A stretch of DNA of 64,000 nucleotides from Symsagittifera roscoffensis (taxonomy: Eukaryota > Xenacoelomorpha > Acoela > Convolutidae), in NCBI RefSeq assembly GCF_963678635.1, contig NC_087071.1, positions 32,042,141 through 32,106,140 of the forward strand, written 5' to 3'. Below, piece by piece: positions 1 to 12,500 of this stretch (positions within the stretch are counted from its first letter, which is position 1; each line of letters opens with the position of its first letter). The position numbers were made by a program, and so were the translations under genes. The notes under the pieces were generated by a model, which did no database searches, was not told the origin of the DNA, and worked only from the letters and a program-made list of their open reading frames with translations.

Positions 1-502
1 TGAGATTTCATCGAAGAATGAAATTTACTTTTTTGGTCGCCCGGGGCTACTATAATAGTCGGCAATGAGTGTCGTACAGTTAGAAGTTCGTAATCTTTTC
101 TCCTAGCAGGCGGGAACTTATAATTTGAAGCTGCAAATTGGTTGGTATTGTTAACAACTTGGGTATTATTGCTCTGCATCGGTTTAGTGGGCCCTACTTT
201 TGACGACCCGGGTTCGGGGGATCTTCTGGAAGCTTTCGGACTGGTCTTATCATCTGATTTTGAACTACAACTTGACCTACTACGACCAATTTTTCGCTCA
301 TCTTCATAAGAAACATGATTCGTTTTTCCTTTTCCATTTAACACTCCAACTGCTGTTGTGTTTTTCATAGAATCATTCACATCATTGGACATTTCAACTG
401 TGCTTTCATTTTCAGGCACCTGTGATAAGCTTCTTGCGCTATCGCGCCCCTCTGGTGATTTTTGGTACTCAAATTGTAAATCACTTGTGAATTGTATTGG
501 CA
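1..502 (-). CDS. mfsd2: mfsd2 exon 8, partial: long disordered C-terminal tail
   Basis: An open minus-strand frame runs from about 502 to the window edge and fits the phase-1 donor of exon 7 if the acceptor is ATCACCAG at 503-510. It reads DSVPIQFTSDLQFEYQKSPE and continues as a Ser/Asn/Lys-rich low-complexity tail (for example RSRSSCSSKSDDKTSPKASR). MFSD2 proteins usually end soon after the last span, so a tail of over 280 residues (exon 7 end plus this exon) is unusual. The acceptor has a poor pyrimidine tract, so the exact start is uncertain. Confidence 0.55.
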
Positions 503-3500
503 CTGGTGATGAACCCTGAGATGAATGTCTCGCTCCATTTGGATGTCCTCCGCCTAAATTTAGAAAATTTAACCAACTTCCTTTTTCTAAAATGCTTATG
601 CAGGGAAGATTTCAGTTACCCGTTGTTTCCATTGAACGTTAAGTTCAGATTTGGCAGGATGTTATCGAGAAAAACAAAAAAAATGGGTCAATCATTGCCC
701 CCAATTGAAATTTTCGAAAGCCGTTGAAAGTGGAGCAAGGTAAAAATCGACTTTGGGAACATGCAGGTACGCAGGGTATCATGTTCTTTTCATTGGTACC
801 ACTATTTTGAAAATTGGTCAAAACAAATTCGCGAGGATAAAATTTTAGCGAAAAGTGCAAAAATCTTCCAAAGCATCTCAAAAAAATCATAAAAAAACCA
901 AATCCCTGACATTTTCATAATACCAATTTTTATCAAACAGGAAATAGCCACCAATAAATCAGATATAAAGATATAATGCTTGTCAAAAGTGTCACCAAAT
1001 AAATAAGAATTTTATTTGCGACTTAGTTTGGAAAAACGGATACCATTTTATGACAGTATTCTACGCTGAGGTTAGCATATTTATCAGCTGTATGTCAAAA
1101 CTTCAATACTGCATCTTTAGCAGTTGCAGAGAAAACAAGAAAAACGTAAAGCAAGAACAAAATTTTCAATGTGTTTCATCGAAAATACTAGGTACACTTA
1201 AGAAAACTTACCAGAATCTTGAGGTCGATTTAGAGACGATACTATAGACCCAGAACCCTCCCGTTGTGCATCAAAATCCGAAGACAAAGTCCTCACTCGT
1301 GTATTACTGAACGAACTATTGTTCACACAAGGAACAACTGCATTTGTTGAAGTTGCATTTTGTTCATCTTTGTTCACGTTTACAGTGTGCGAAAAGAAAG
1401 TTCGTTGCAGATACTTCCTGTTTTCTTCCATTTTCGCCTCGTTTAGCGGGAAAAAATACATGACTATTCCGAATAGAAGCAGTAAAAAAGTGGGGCAAGC
1501 TGCGCATATCACACGCAGAGCCATGTTCACCGATTCGTTTTGGTCGCATTTTGTCGCATCGTAGTCGAGCACCTAAAACATTTCATTTTACGTTTTATGC
1601 CATTAGGTGGTCCCACGATTCTTCCATATAATGTTTCCATGACAATGATGATATAATGTACAGCAAAATTTTAATTTAATCTGCACGGCGTGACTGTTTT
1701 CTTTACGAAGTGACTTTCTGAGTTTTTTCTGATATTTCCCACCCATCGGGGCAAAAAAAAACGTCAACGAAGGTCCATTTGGAAATAGTGCGAATAATGT
1801 TTGTTCTTACTTTGAGAGTGATCATGGTTCCGCCAGTGACACAACCAGCAGCTAGTTTGGAGAGAAAGACGAAGAACCCATAGAAGATGCTCTCGTTGCG
1901 CTGGTTGAACTCAACAGTGTACGCGTCAATCACGTCCGGAAGAAGAACCTACACAAACAGAACAGAACAGACAACATGAGATTTGAAATAGTTAGCCTTG
2001 AACTTCATCTGCTGCGAGAAGGCTCTGTTATGTAGTCTCGGTAAGTTCACCCCTCCCTCCATCCAACACGGTCAACATATAATTGACCCTACAGTTGAAG
2101 AATCAACGTACAAGTTACCGAAAATATAGATTAAAGGTATATTCAGGAAAAATAACTAGATTAATTAGATAATTAGCTTCACAATTTACAGGGAAGCTAT
2201 TGATACCTTTCACACTTTATAAAACTACTATCGGGATCGTTGAAGAGAACCGAAGTACAAAACTACCGAAAGCAAAAAGTTCCCGCAATGATTTGTTTCT
2301 GGAATCAATTAGTTTTTCAACTATCGAATCGGGTTAACTTCGGAAGCAGTTAAAAGTCAATTCAATATTGGCCAAATACTAAATCAGCAGACAATAATGC
2401 AATCAAGCTGATACCTGTTGCGAGCTTGCCAGAGCCGAAACACGATATATTTATGAAAGATCCAGGCGGTTATCGGCGCAAAGCGGGCCATCTGCCAGAC
2501 AACTGGTATTTTTTTTACCAGTTGCCCACCGCCCGGCAACTGCAAGACGAACTCACCGCGAAAGATTTTTTGCAGCCAGTCAATTTTGCTTTCGGTTTTC
2601 TGTATAAAACTTTCAAAAAAATATCAATATGCCACTGTTTACTAAGATTCTGATTCGTTAGAGGTTTACCATCATACGATCCCTATATAAGAATAGACAC
2701 TAGGTGAAACACTGCGAGCGACCAATGCCCCCGAGCTTCGAAGGTTCCAGTCAGTCAACTGATATAAGGCTTTAATGCATGTCATCCTTGATTGCTTAGG
2801 CACCCTGATAGGCCAACACCAGCCCCCACACCCCTCGATAAACGTGAGTTAAAATGGCCAACAGACAGTTGGAAAAGAGTCAATAAACGCAAAGAAACAG
2901 AAAAAAAACAGCCTTTTTTGTTAAAAACTTCAACTTTCGAGTTTCAAAGAAAAAAATTTCTAGCCTTAAACCTCTTTAAATTTCGGAAAATTTTAATCCG
3001 CTGGGAAATCTTTAACTTACATTCCACTTTCGAAACTAGAAATCAATCACGTTTTTTTCTCGCCATTTGCTCTTTTGTAATTGGAGAGCGAATTTTGCCT
3101 TCCTTATAGCAAATTAACTTGATTTGAACTCAAAAAGGCATATACGCCTAAAGATTTCATAGATGCATTAATATGCATGAATGCACTTCTGTAAATACTA
3201 GAACATTTCCTGAAAGAAAAAAAATGATCAAAAAATTATTGCATAGGCTTAGAAATTCATTTGTGAAGCTATTTGTAGTGATACCGGGAGCTCATAGAAA
3301 TTGACCACAGACCGATTTAGCAAAGGAAAAATACTTTTTTTAAAACTATTTCACAGATCTTTTAAAGCATTTTTTTTTGCAAAATTTCCTGATTAATTTT
3401 TATAGTTAAGGGCTAATAGGCTCCAAAAAACTGCAAGCTGAGATGTAATATTTTGTCTAAAAATGCAGAGTTGCTCTCAAAATCCAAAATAAATATAGCC

Positions 3501-6500
3501 AATAGACAGTTAAAAAGTGGCAAAGAAAACAATAACTCGAGACAGATTATTTTTTAAGCCTTAGAGCTCTTCTAAATTCAAGAATATTTTGAGCTTCACG
3601 TATTTTTTTAAAATCAAACTAACTCTTTTTTATTCCGCTGGGAAACCTCTAAATTAAAGTCCATTTTCATTTTTTGTGCGATTTAAAATTCTGTTATTCA
3701 ATAGTCTAATTTGCCTTTAAAAGCAAAGGAATTTGAATTGAACTTACAAACCTAGCCAACTGACAGTTGGAAACGAGTAATGAACTCAAAAAAAAACAGA
3801 CAAAAAAACGGACTTGTTTTTTGAAAGATTTCACCCTTCGAATTTCGAAAGCTATAAAGGTTCCCAAAAGTGGCACCAATATTTGCGACTTAGGTTGGAA
3901 AAAAGAAGGTTCTTAACAATACACTCGCAAGTGTAAAAGATGGAAATGGACTAAACTTAAAAAATCACTAAAAAAAATAAAAATTAAGAGTGAACAAATT
4001 TTAAGACTTTTTCCAGATAAAAAAAATCACCAGGATCTATATAGTACTCACTACTTTCATTACTCGTAAAAACCCCACTGCGAAAAAAAAACAAATATGA
4101 GCGTGAACGAACTCTATGATTTTCCTGAAAGAAAAAATCAACAACTATATCAGGTCCTAGCGTTCATAGACACTTAAAAACAAATTTTTCTCGACACAGA
4201 CAACTTTCTTGAATTTTTTAAGAAACCGAATCACGATTTTTTTTAATACCACACTTGACGGTCCTTCGGCTTTCTTGGATGAATCCAAAACCGGGCGAAA
4301 AAAAAAACACCTTTTTCCTTAGTGCAGTGATGGTAACAATAAAACTAATAATGGAGTTAATAAACAGACTGGCTGACTTACCCATGGAATGTAGAATCCG
4401 CACGCACAGCCAGGTCCAGTGATGACGGCGAATGCGATGAGGTAGGGGGTGGTGATGTCTTTGGTGATGACACTGAGCATGGAGAAGGCGGGCACTGTGA
4501 TGGCCACCGCACAGAACGACACCTTCCGCTTCCCATATTTGCCTAACACACAATAAGTTTATTGTATTTTCAACTCAGGAAATCGAGATGCTTACTCAGA
4601 GGCCAGGCTAAACATTGCGTTAACAAGGGAAAATGGCAAGAAAAATCCAGAGAAAAAAAGATTTAGAAAAGAAAACATCGAAGACTATGAGATTCGAACC
4701 TCCAATGTGCTCTCTTTTTAAACCCCGGAATTAGAAACTGCTCACAATGTGAGACTCGCGCTGCCTCGTATTATAACACAAGCTGCCCTTGCGTAAAGTT
4801 GCGATTGAAATCTCTGCCAAAAACACTTACTTTGATCAACTTAAATGCTCAAAAAACCAACATTTCCTCACTTTTTTCAAACAGCGTCAAATTTCACATT
4901 CTACAAACATGTTATCTTGTGCATCGTCTGCGAATGAATTTTTGTAAGATTCAGTTAGACTCTAACGTAGAGCAGCCAAAATGGCGAGACTTCCTCCCTT
5001 GACGTAACCCATGCATGACGAAAACAGGTGAAAACTAATACAAAAATTGTTTTAATCAAAAATTGAAGTGGTTTTAGAAAAGTTACTTAATTGAAATCTT
5101 GCGTTGCAAGCTTGAGTTGAAAAAATAAATAATCAAAATGCATTACTTAATGCAAAGTATACCCACATCAAGAATAAATCACAGGAAAAAAGCAGTGTTT
5201 TAAGTGACATATGATAACACCAATTATTGTAATGATTGGGTTAATTCCGGCGAATTAAACGCGGAATGAATACTCTGATTTAAAAAGGGGTCTGGGACTA
5301 AATCCCCCAGAACAAAATCTCCCATACTTCAACTTCTCATCCAGGGAATGAAAAGTATATGTTTGAGGCATTAATTGAGTTTCCGATTGAGCTATTTCAA
5401 CTCAACGTCCATATGAGCTAAGGCATGCGTCGCCATTCTAACAGGACTTTATAAAAACTTTAAAAAACCAACTTTCCTTTGACTAAAGACAAGAGAGCGC
5501 TTCTATCGCAAAAATAAGAAGACACGTGGCAAAGTCAGTAAGTCAAATGAAATTAAATTAAGCTGAGCCATTCGGCTAGAGATCAAATCTCAAATATGCC
5601 ATTTTGAACAACATGTGTTGAATTTAACCCCCATGGGACAAAAATCCCGCTCTTCCACTGGAATGGGGTGCGGCATATTGTGAAAGGGAGTCCCTGACTC
5701 CTAGAAAACTACCCTTTTTTACGTTTCAAATTTGAGACTTCTAGGACTATGAATGTTGATTTGAGGGTGTACTAAACTTTCGAACTTAATTTCACAGTAA
5801 ATTCGCTAACTTACTAAATATTAACACATCAAATAGTCCGAGCAGTATAATTTACTTGACAGGCGTATACCAGTTTGTGTAGACTCATTTAAATCCCCAT
5901 CTAGCAATTAAGCATTTGCCTCCGGACGCAAAGTTCGTTCATTTTGATTTTGTAGAACACGTGCAAAAAGTTAAGTTAAATTTATTTTGAGTAACAAAGG
6001 GGGACAAAAAGCTATATACAACAATTGCGCATATAATAAAACACGAGAGTTAACCAACTCAATTCAAAGGGAAAGCGAACAATGGAGATCAAACCAGCAA
6101 TGCAAAACCAATCTTTGGACATCAAAGGAAGTTAGTGAACCGATAAGCACGGACCGATTACGTACTAACGAAAACATATGCAATCAATGCGAAAGAAAAA
6201 CAGGAGCGGAGACCTGCGCAGACGCCTTCGCGCAGAAAGCACTTTCTTCAGCCTTAGTACACGCGACACCTGAATGTTCCTCAAAGATGCCAGTAGTTCC
6301 CAACATCAAAAAGAGACTCAGAAGAATTCGCCATGAAAACAGATGCCACCCACCAATCTCAAATGGTCTGCATTTTGATTTACAAGTGAAGGATATGCAG
6401 ACACTAAAAGATAGTGATCCGGGAAGCGGAAAGCAATACTTGAAGGCTATTTACAGTGAGATCGTTCAATTCGCTTATGCTGTTCAATATCGAGAGGACT

Positions 6501-9500
6501 AAGAATTCAACTGGTCCATACGCCTCTTGTCTTTTTTACTTGTTTTGCGCTGCCACTGCATGCAGAGGAGTAGCACAAAACGTGATCCAGAGCTACCAGA
6601 TCACAGAGGACATCAAAAACTACTTAGAGGATACTTTTGTCGGAAACGAAAGCCGAAATGCATTACGCAGGAAGGCCAGATTCCACAAAGACATGTAGAA
6701 CACGCACAATTGACGACCAGCTGAGAACAAATAACACTCGAAAAATTTCACAGCGGATTTGAGTCGATGTTACAGATGTCAAACCCAGATATCTGGAAGC
6801 TCATCGAAGCCATCCAAAGACAACAAAGCTTGCAGACCTTTACTTTGTCGCAGTTACAGTGGGAAAGAAAGTTCACAGGAGGAAGGAATATAACTTCGAG
6901 CGTATGTAACGCGTAGTATATTCAGCGACCAGTTACCAGGCGATTGACTATTTAAAAGCTATCGCTGTTAATTCGACTTTTCAAGTTAGTTCTATTTATG
7001 GTTTAGTTGCTTAAGCTTCTATTTTAATCTTCTATTAATGGTGACCAAGATTAATTTAGTTTTCTGAGTTGCTTTTTTGCCTAACAGTAATTTGGGGGAT
7101 ATTAAAAAAACCAATACTGGGGATTTTGTCCTATGGGGGACTTTGTCCTGCGCATTATATCCTATGTGATTTTATCCGGGGGGGGGGGGTTATATACAGG
7201 GGATTTAGTCCGTGAGCGATAATCACTGAATCGGCGCGTAGCTAAGATTTTTCAAAGTTGGAGAGGGAGCGAAATTTCATAACATCTACGAAACTTTGTT
7301 GACCTTTTTATGTAGATCAAAAAATCTTACTGCTCTACATCACTGCCTAAAAGACCACTTTAAGCAACAATGTCTGCGCTGCAATCAAATATCCTTCCGA
7401 AATTGGGCCCAAGAATCGAGTCCCTTCTGGGCACTTACTCAAATGGGTGATATATTAAAATAGGTAGTAGGTTCAATTTAAATGGTTGGATCGCTTTTTG
7501 TTATACTTCGCATATTTTTTTATAATTTATTTCGGAGCCAAACTTGTTTTTCAAAGCCAAATTTACAAAAACTATCTGAGTAGTAGTACAATTGATTGAA
7601 AATGAATGACTATATCATGCATTATAGTTCTCAAATTTAATACATGCACTATACTCAAAATTACCACCTATTGTAACATATCACCCTCAAATGCATGTAT
7701 AACAGAGCGAATTTATGAAAGAAGCACTTGTTTAAAACATCTTTCGAAATTCAGTCAAAAATATCGTTTCAAGTTAAGGTTTTTGGAAGCACTTTTATAT
7801 ATTAGATTAAGACAACAGTGTGCCCCTATAGTTAAGATGATTACCTATGAGTAGTTTCCAAAGGGGTATGCTGAGTGCACCACTGATGACTAGAGCGAGC
7901 ATGGCCACTGTGAAGATACTCTCTTTGTCGATGACATACTTGAAGTACAACAGCAGACAGCCCTGGGTGATGTTCACCGCCACATAGCCCGCTAAACAAA
8001 CAGACAATCATACTAATTTATTCCTCCTATTTAATTATAATGATAATAAATTGTTACCAAACCAATTAAAGACACAAAATTGAGTGCAGCTAATTAACAA
8101 AAATATAGGTTTTAAGAGGGCATACTAAAGATTTCTAACGAATTCTGCCGATACTCGAAAGAGATTTCTCAAGCAAACACATTTTTTCTCCAAGATAATA
8201 ACTGATGACAACAACTGATAAAAGAGACAACAGACAGTTGGAAAAGAGTGAATGAACGCAATTACATTTTAAAATTTTGTTTTTCAAAAAAATAGATGAC
8301 TTTAACGGTCTTCGAGTTTCTAGAACAATTTATGATTGACCTTTTTTGATAATATTAACACACTTTGAAAAAAACTGGATCAATAGATTTAAAAAAAATT
8401 CGCTGGGAAAGTCGATAAGTAAATTCCACTTTCGAAACTAGAAGTCGATCGCGTTTTTCGTGACTTCTTAACTTTCGCAGTTCGATAGTGGAATTTGCCT
8501 TATTTTTAACAAAAAATGAACTGAACTTAAAAACCAACCAAAAGTCGAACGCATAAAAAGCATTGCAAGATAGCGAATAGAAAATGGTAGAGAAACCATA
8601 AATAAGGAAAAAAATATTCGAAACATATATATTTAAAAAGTTAAAAATTACATCTATGAAACATGTATGAAAAGATATTTTCAACAGCTGACAACACTTG
8701 GGTAGCTGAAGTTTGAAGTTTAGCCGAAAACAAACTTGCCAAAAAATTTATTTTAACTATTATATGTTAAAACTCCAAGAAACGCAACCCCTTCCGAAAC
8801 AAAGCAAAAAAATGCACTTCCAAAAAGGAAATTTCAGGTGACTATTCCGATTTAAAAAATAGGCCGACGCTATTGATTTGAAAAGACAAAAACATAAATT
8901 CTTAATCAGGTTTGGTAAACTTAAAAGTAACAAAACGACAATCAATGAAAGTGGAAGTTGTTAAATTATAGGAGAATTCCATGCTTTGAACATTACGATA
9001 TAGTAAAATACAATTGAATTGAACCTAAAAAGAAATCAAAAGTCAAATATCAAAAGTCAAACCGCAAAAAAATCTGCTTCCCCAGCTCAAGCTTTGAAAA
9101 AGACAAAGAGTAATGGTAAAACAACAAAACAGTAGTATGCCTCGATACTAAAACAACTTGAAAGTAAGAAGTGCGTAAGAATCCGGCTACAAAATTACTA
9201 AATTAATGTTATCAACAAGCTTACCTAATTTCACTAAGGAATCATCATTTGAACGAGTCAGAATTTTGATTTATTTGCCGCGATCAAATAATTCACCGTT
9301 ATGCGTTGCGCAAAATTGACAAGTGCATAAATGCACTGAGCTAAGTTCTTGAGAGCACTGAATTGACCTAGAGAAAAACTTTGCAACGTTTCAATACCTC
9401 AGCCTTCAAATTTCGAAGAAAAAATTAGATGATCTCAAACCCTTATGAATTTCAAGAACAATTTATTATTGACAATTTCATGAAAATAACCCAACTTGAG

Positions 9501-12500
9501 AAAACTGGATCAATACGCAATGATTTTACTTCGCTGGGAAATCTGATAAATAAATTCCACTTTTGAAACTAGAAGCCGATCACATCTTTTGTGACCCTTA
9601 CACTTTTGCTTTTCGATGGTGGAGTTTGCATTTCTTTGAACAATGAAAAAGCACCGAACATAGGAAATCACAAAACAAACCGCGAAGAGTCAAAATTAAG
9701 CGTGAACAAACCAGAATTTTTGCTGAAAAAAAATACGAAGACTAATATAAGAATCTTCACTACGTTCATTACCCTCAAATACAGCAGGCAAACAGTTGTT
9801 TAATCAGCCCTACACAATAGTTTTTTCCATTCGTTCCAGAATGCTTGAAACAATACTTGTTTCTTGGTCTGATTTGCAGAGAATTTTCGTCCAGGCTAAG
9901 TATTTTGAGCGAAAGCTTCCAAAAATGATGTTTTTTTTTGTAGTGCAAAGGCTAGACCTGTTCAAATGCTTTAACTAAATTGATACATTTCGCACCTCAG
10001 CTTTTTTCTTTTTTAGGTTTGCGTTTCAAAAAGCACGGAAAAAACTACTGCATTGTTGAAAGAAACTACTGCGCTGCGTAGGTTGGCTAATTATAGAAAT
10101 GATGTGGTTTCTTTTTTTAATATCTTCTGATAAATGACCCGACTGAATGCTCATAACAAGCCCGAACTTTATGAAACAGTTATACCGCGTAACGGCTATT
10201 GAACTTCAGTGTAACTTTATTTTAATCAAAATATTCAAAAGCAACTGATATCGCGTCCTGATTTTTCTAAGCTCAAATTAGATTTCATAAAATCACTGCA
10301 TCTATGATTTAAACAGCAATATTCAATCAAAAAGATTCAATTAAAAAAACCAATATCTAGAAGTTTTCTTTTTTGATTTGCCTGTTTAATTTTTTTAACA
10401 ATACAGTGACGTATTTAGATAGAAAACTGCAAAACAGAGCATTTAAAAAAATTGAGCCATGAGCCTTCTTTGGAGCAGTCAAAATCTGATGAAAGTCCAA
10501 TAATTTCAGTGACTTGTTTCGGAACCATTACATTACTTGTTTCGGAACAAAACGATAACAGCGAAAAGCAAGAGCCGTTTAGACTATAATCTGAGTGTAA
10601 TATAGATCCATTATACATTTTATCAGACATAGCATCCTGATATTTTAGGAGCAATTGAAGAAAAAATCACAAAAACTCCAAAAAAGTCCAACAAACATCC
10701 AGCTGGGTTTAAACTTTGATCTGAAGCATGAGTTGGCCCTTTGCAGAAAAGCACAACTTTCAAAAAATACCACAAGCTGTTTTTTTTTTACTTTTAACTG
10801 AAATGCATGTGAAAATCATTATTTACCAATTATTTTTATCTTCAAATTAAAATTCTACCCGATATAATTAACTTATTGTTGGATACTTTTCACTTACCCT
10901 CTTACGATTGAATTGCTTTCATTTTATTTTGAATAATTGAATCAACAAATTTCACTACCCATAGCAATGATTTCCCTAATAATAATTTTTGGATGATTTA
11001 ACGTTTAAGAGCTCTGTTTTCCTCTCAAAATGGATTCGAAATGAATGAAAAAACTCCAGGGAAGAGTTTGCATAAAAGCGAGATGACTTCAGATCTAAGT
11101 GTTAGTGCGTAAAACTTTGAAAAAAATGCTTTTACGTACTAAACAGAAGCTGATATAGAAGGGACTCTTTCCATTTCTGGGAATTGACACCCTCGCCAGT
11201 CCCTTTGAAACTACTTTACGACCAACCAACCCTAGAAACTATCTAAAGGCTACTCGGCTGCCCTTTGATCTGAAGCATGGGTTGGGCCTTTGCAGAAAAG
11301 CACAATTTTCAAAAAATACCACAAGCTGTTTCTTTTTACTTTTAACTGAAATGCATGTGGAAGTCATTATTTACCAATTATTTTTATCTTCAAATAAAAA
11401 TTCTACCCGATATAATTATTAAATGAGGGTGGAAAAATTGGTCATTTAAAACCAAAAAAGTTCGAGCAAAAAATACGGGGCAAAATACCTCTTTTTTTGT
11501 ATTTCAGGAGATCTCGGAAAATTAATTTAGTCAACCTAAAAAACGAAGACCAACATTTTTTAAAAACCAACCCAACCCAACCCACCCCACCCCACCCCAT
11601 CCCCCTCAAGAAAACCTAGATCCACTCCTTGTACTAAACGAATGTTTGAATTCACTTACCAGCTGGAGTGAAAAGTTATACAATTTTAATAAACTATAAA
11701 CTGCCTGGAGGGGTCATTGAAGAGTATTTCAACTCAACGAGCAATGACCCTGGGTAATGCTGCGAGAGAGCAATTGTGAGGGACATGAACTGTTTGGAGC
11801 TGAAAGCCAAAAATATTTTACATGTAGCTTCTATTGAACAAATTTTTTCAAGCAAGAGTCACACCGCTAACTTTCTCCTTAATGTTTTTTTTTGTTTATG
11901 AAAACCGTTTTCTCAATATATCAAAACTAATTGATCTTAATTCTAGCTCCTAAAACCCAAGAAACAGCCATAAGCTAATCAACAAACAAGGAAACATACA
12001 GCTGGAAACGATTCATTAAAACAAATCTCATTAAATCTCAACTTCCAAAAATTATTGACAAATATAGATGTCCTTAAAGCGCATTGATTTTCTAGAATAA
12101 TTTATGATTGATATTTTTGATAAAATGAACCCAATTTGAGAATACTGGATCAACAGGTAATTTTTTTCCTTTGAAAAATCCGAAAATCAAAATCCACTTT
12201 CGACACTAGAAGTTAATTGCGTTTTTCGTGGCCTTTACTCTTGTGCTGTTGGATAGAAGAGTTTGGCTTCCTTTTACAAAGGATATAAATTGAACTTAAA
12301 AATAGATCAAAATCCAAAACGTCGGAAAAACAAATTTGAGCCTGAACAAATTTTAAGATTTTTTCTGAAAAAAACCATGACCATTACAAGAGTCTGAACT
12401 ACGATCATCGAGTGTTAAAACAAAAAAATGGAACTCAAAATCAGAGTTGCTAAAATAAAAAATTACAGATGAACTCAAAATTATACAAAAAAACGTTCAC

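Larger units (their letters stand above)
1949..4381 (-). other. mfsd2 intron 5
   Basis: Non-coding. It holds a GC-richer patch at 2403-2600 of unknown origin with a 9-bp hairpin (CAACTGGTA at 2500-2508, TACCAGTTG at 2516-2524), three tandem copies of dispersed repeat A (2857-3860) and one repeat B copy. Confidence 0.7.
5286..7213 (+). mobile_element. Internally deleted Mutator-like (MULE) DNA transposon
   Basis: The two ends carry inverted copies of a GGACTAAATCCCC module (about 5306-5320 and, inverted, 7199-7212). They are accompanied by related inner modules such as AACAAAATCTCCC at left and GGGGATTTTGTCC at right. Between them are a FLYWCH-like zinc-finger/helical N-terminus (5987-6502) and a typical MULE C-terminal tail (about 6575-6885), while the DDE catalytic core is absent. 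This is the layout of a non-autonomous MULE relic. Target-site duplications were not resolved. Orientation is plus, opposite to mfsd2. Confidence 0.6.
4543..7844 (-). other. mfsd2 intron 4
   Basis: Contains the tRNA-like SINE at 4680-4785 and a deleted Mutator-like transposon at 5286-7213. In the remainder (7214-7844) I see only AT-rich sequence without recognisable genes. Confidence 0.7.

Noticed and set aside
2426-2653. A short exon in the GC-richer patch of intron 5
   Set aside because: No recognisable protein and no fitting splice sites; left as unexplained sequence.
8355-8684. A 109-codon minus-strand frame
   Set aside because: It lies within dispersed repeat A copy 4, and other copies of the family do not keep the frame.
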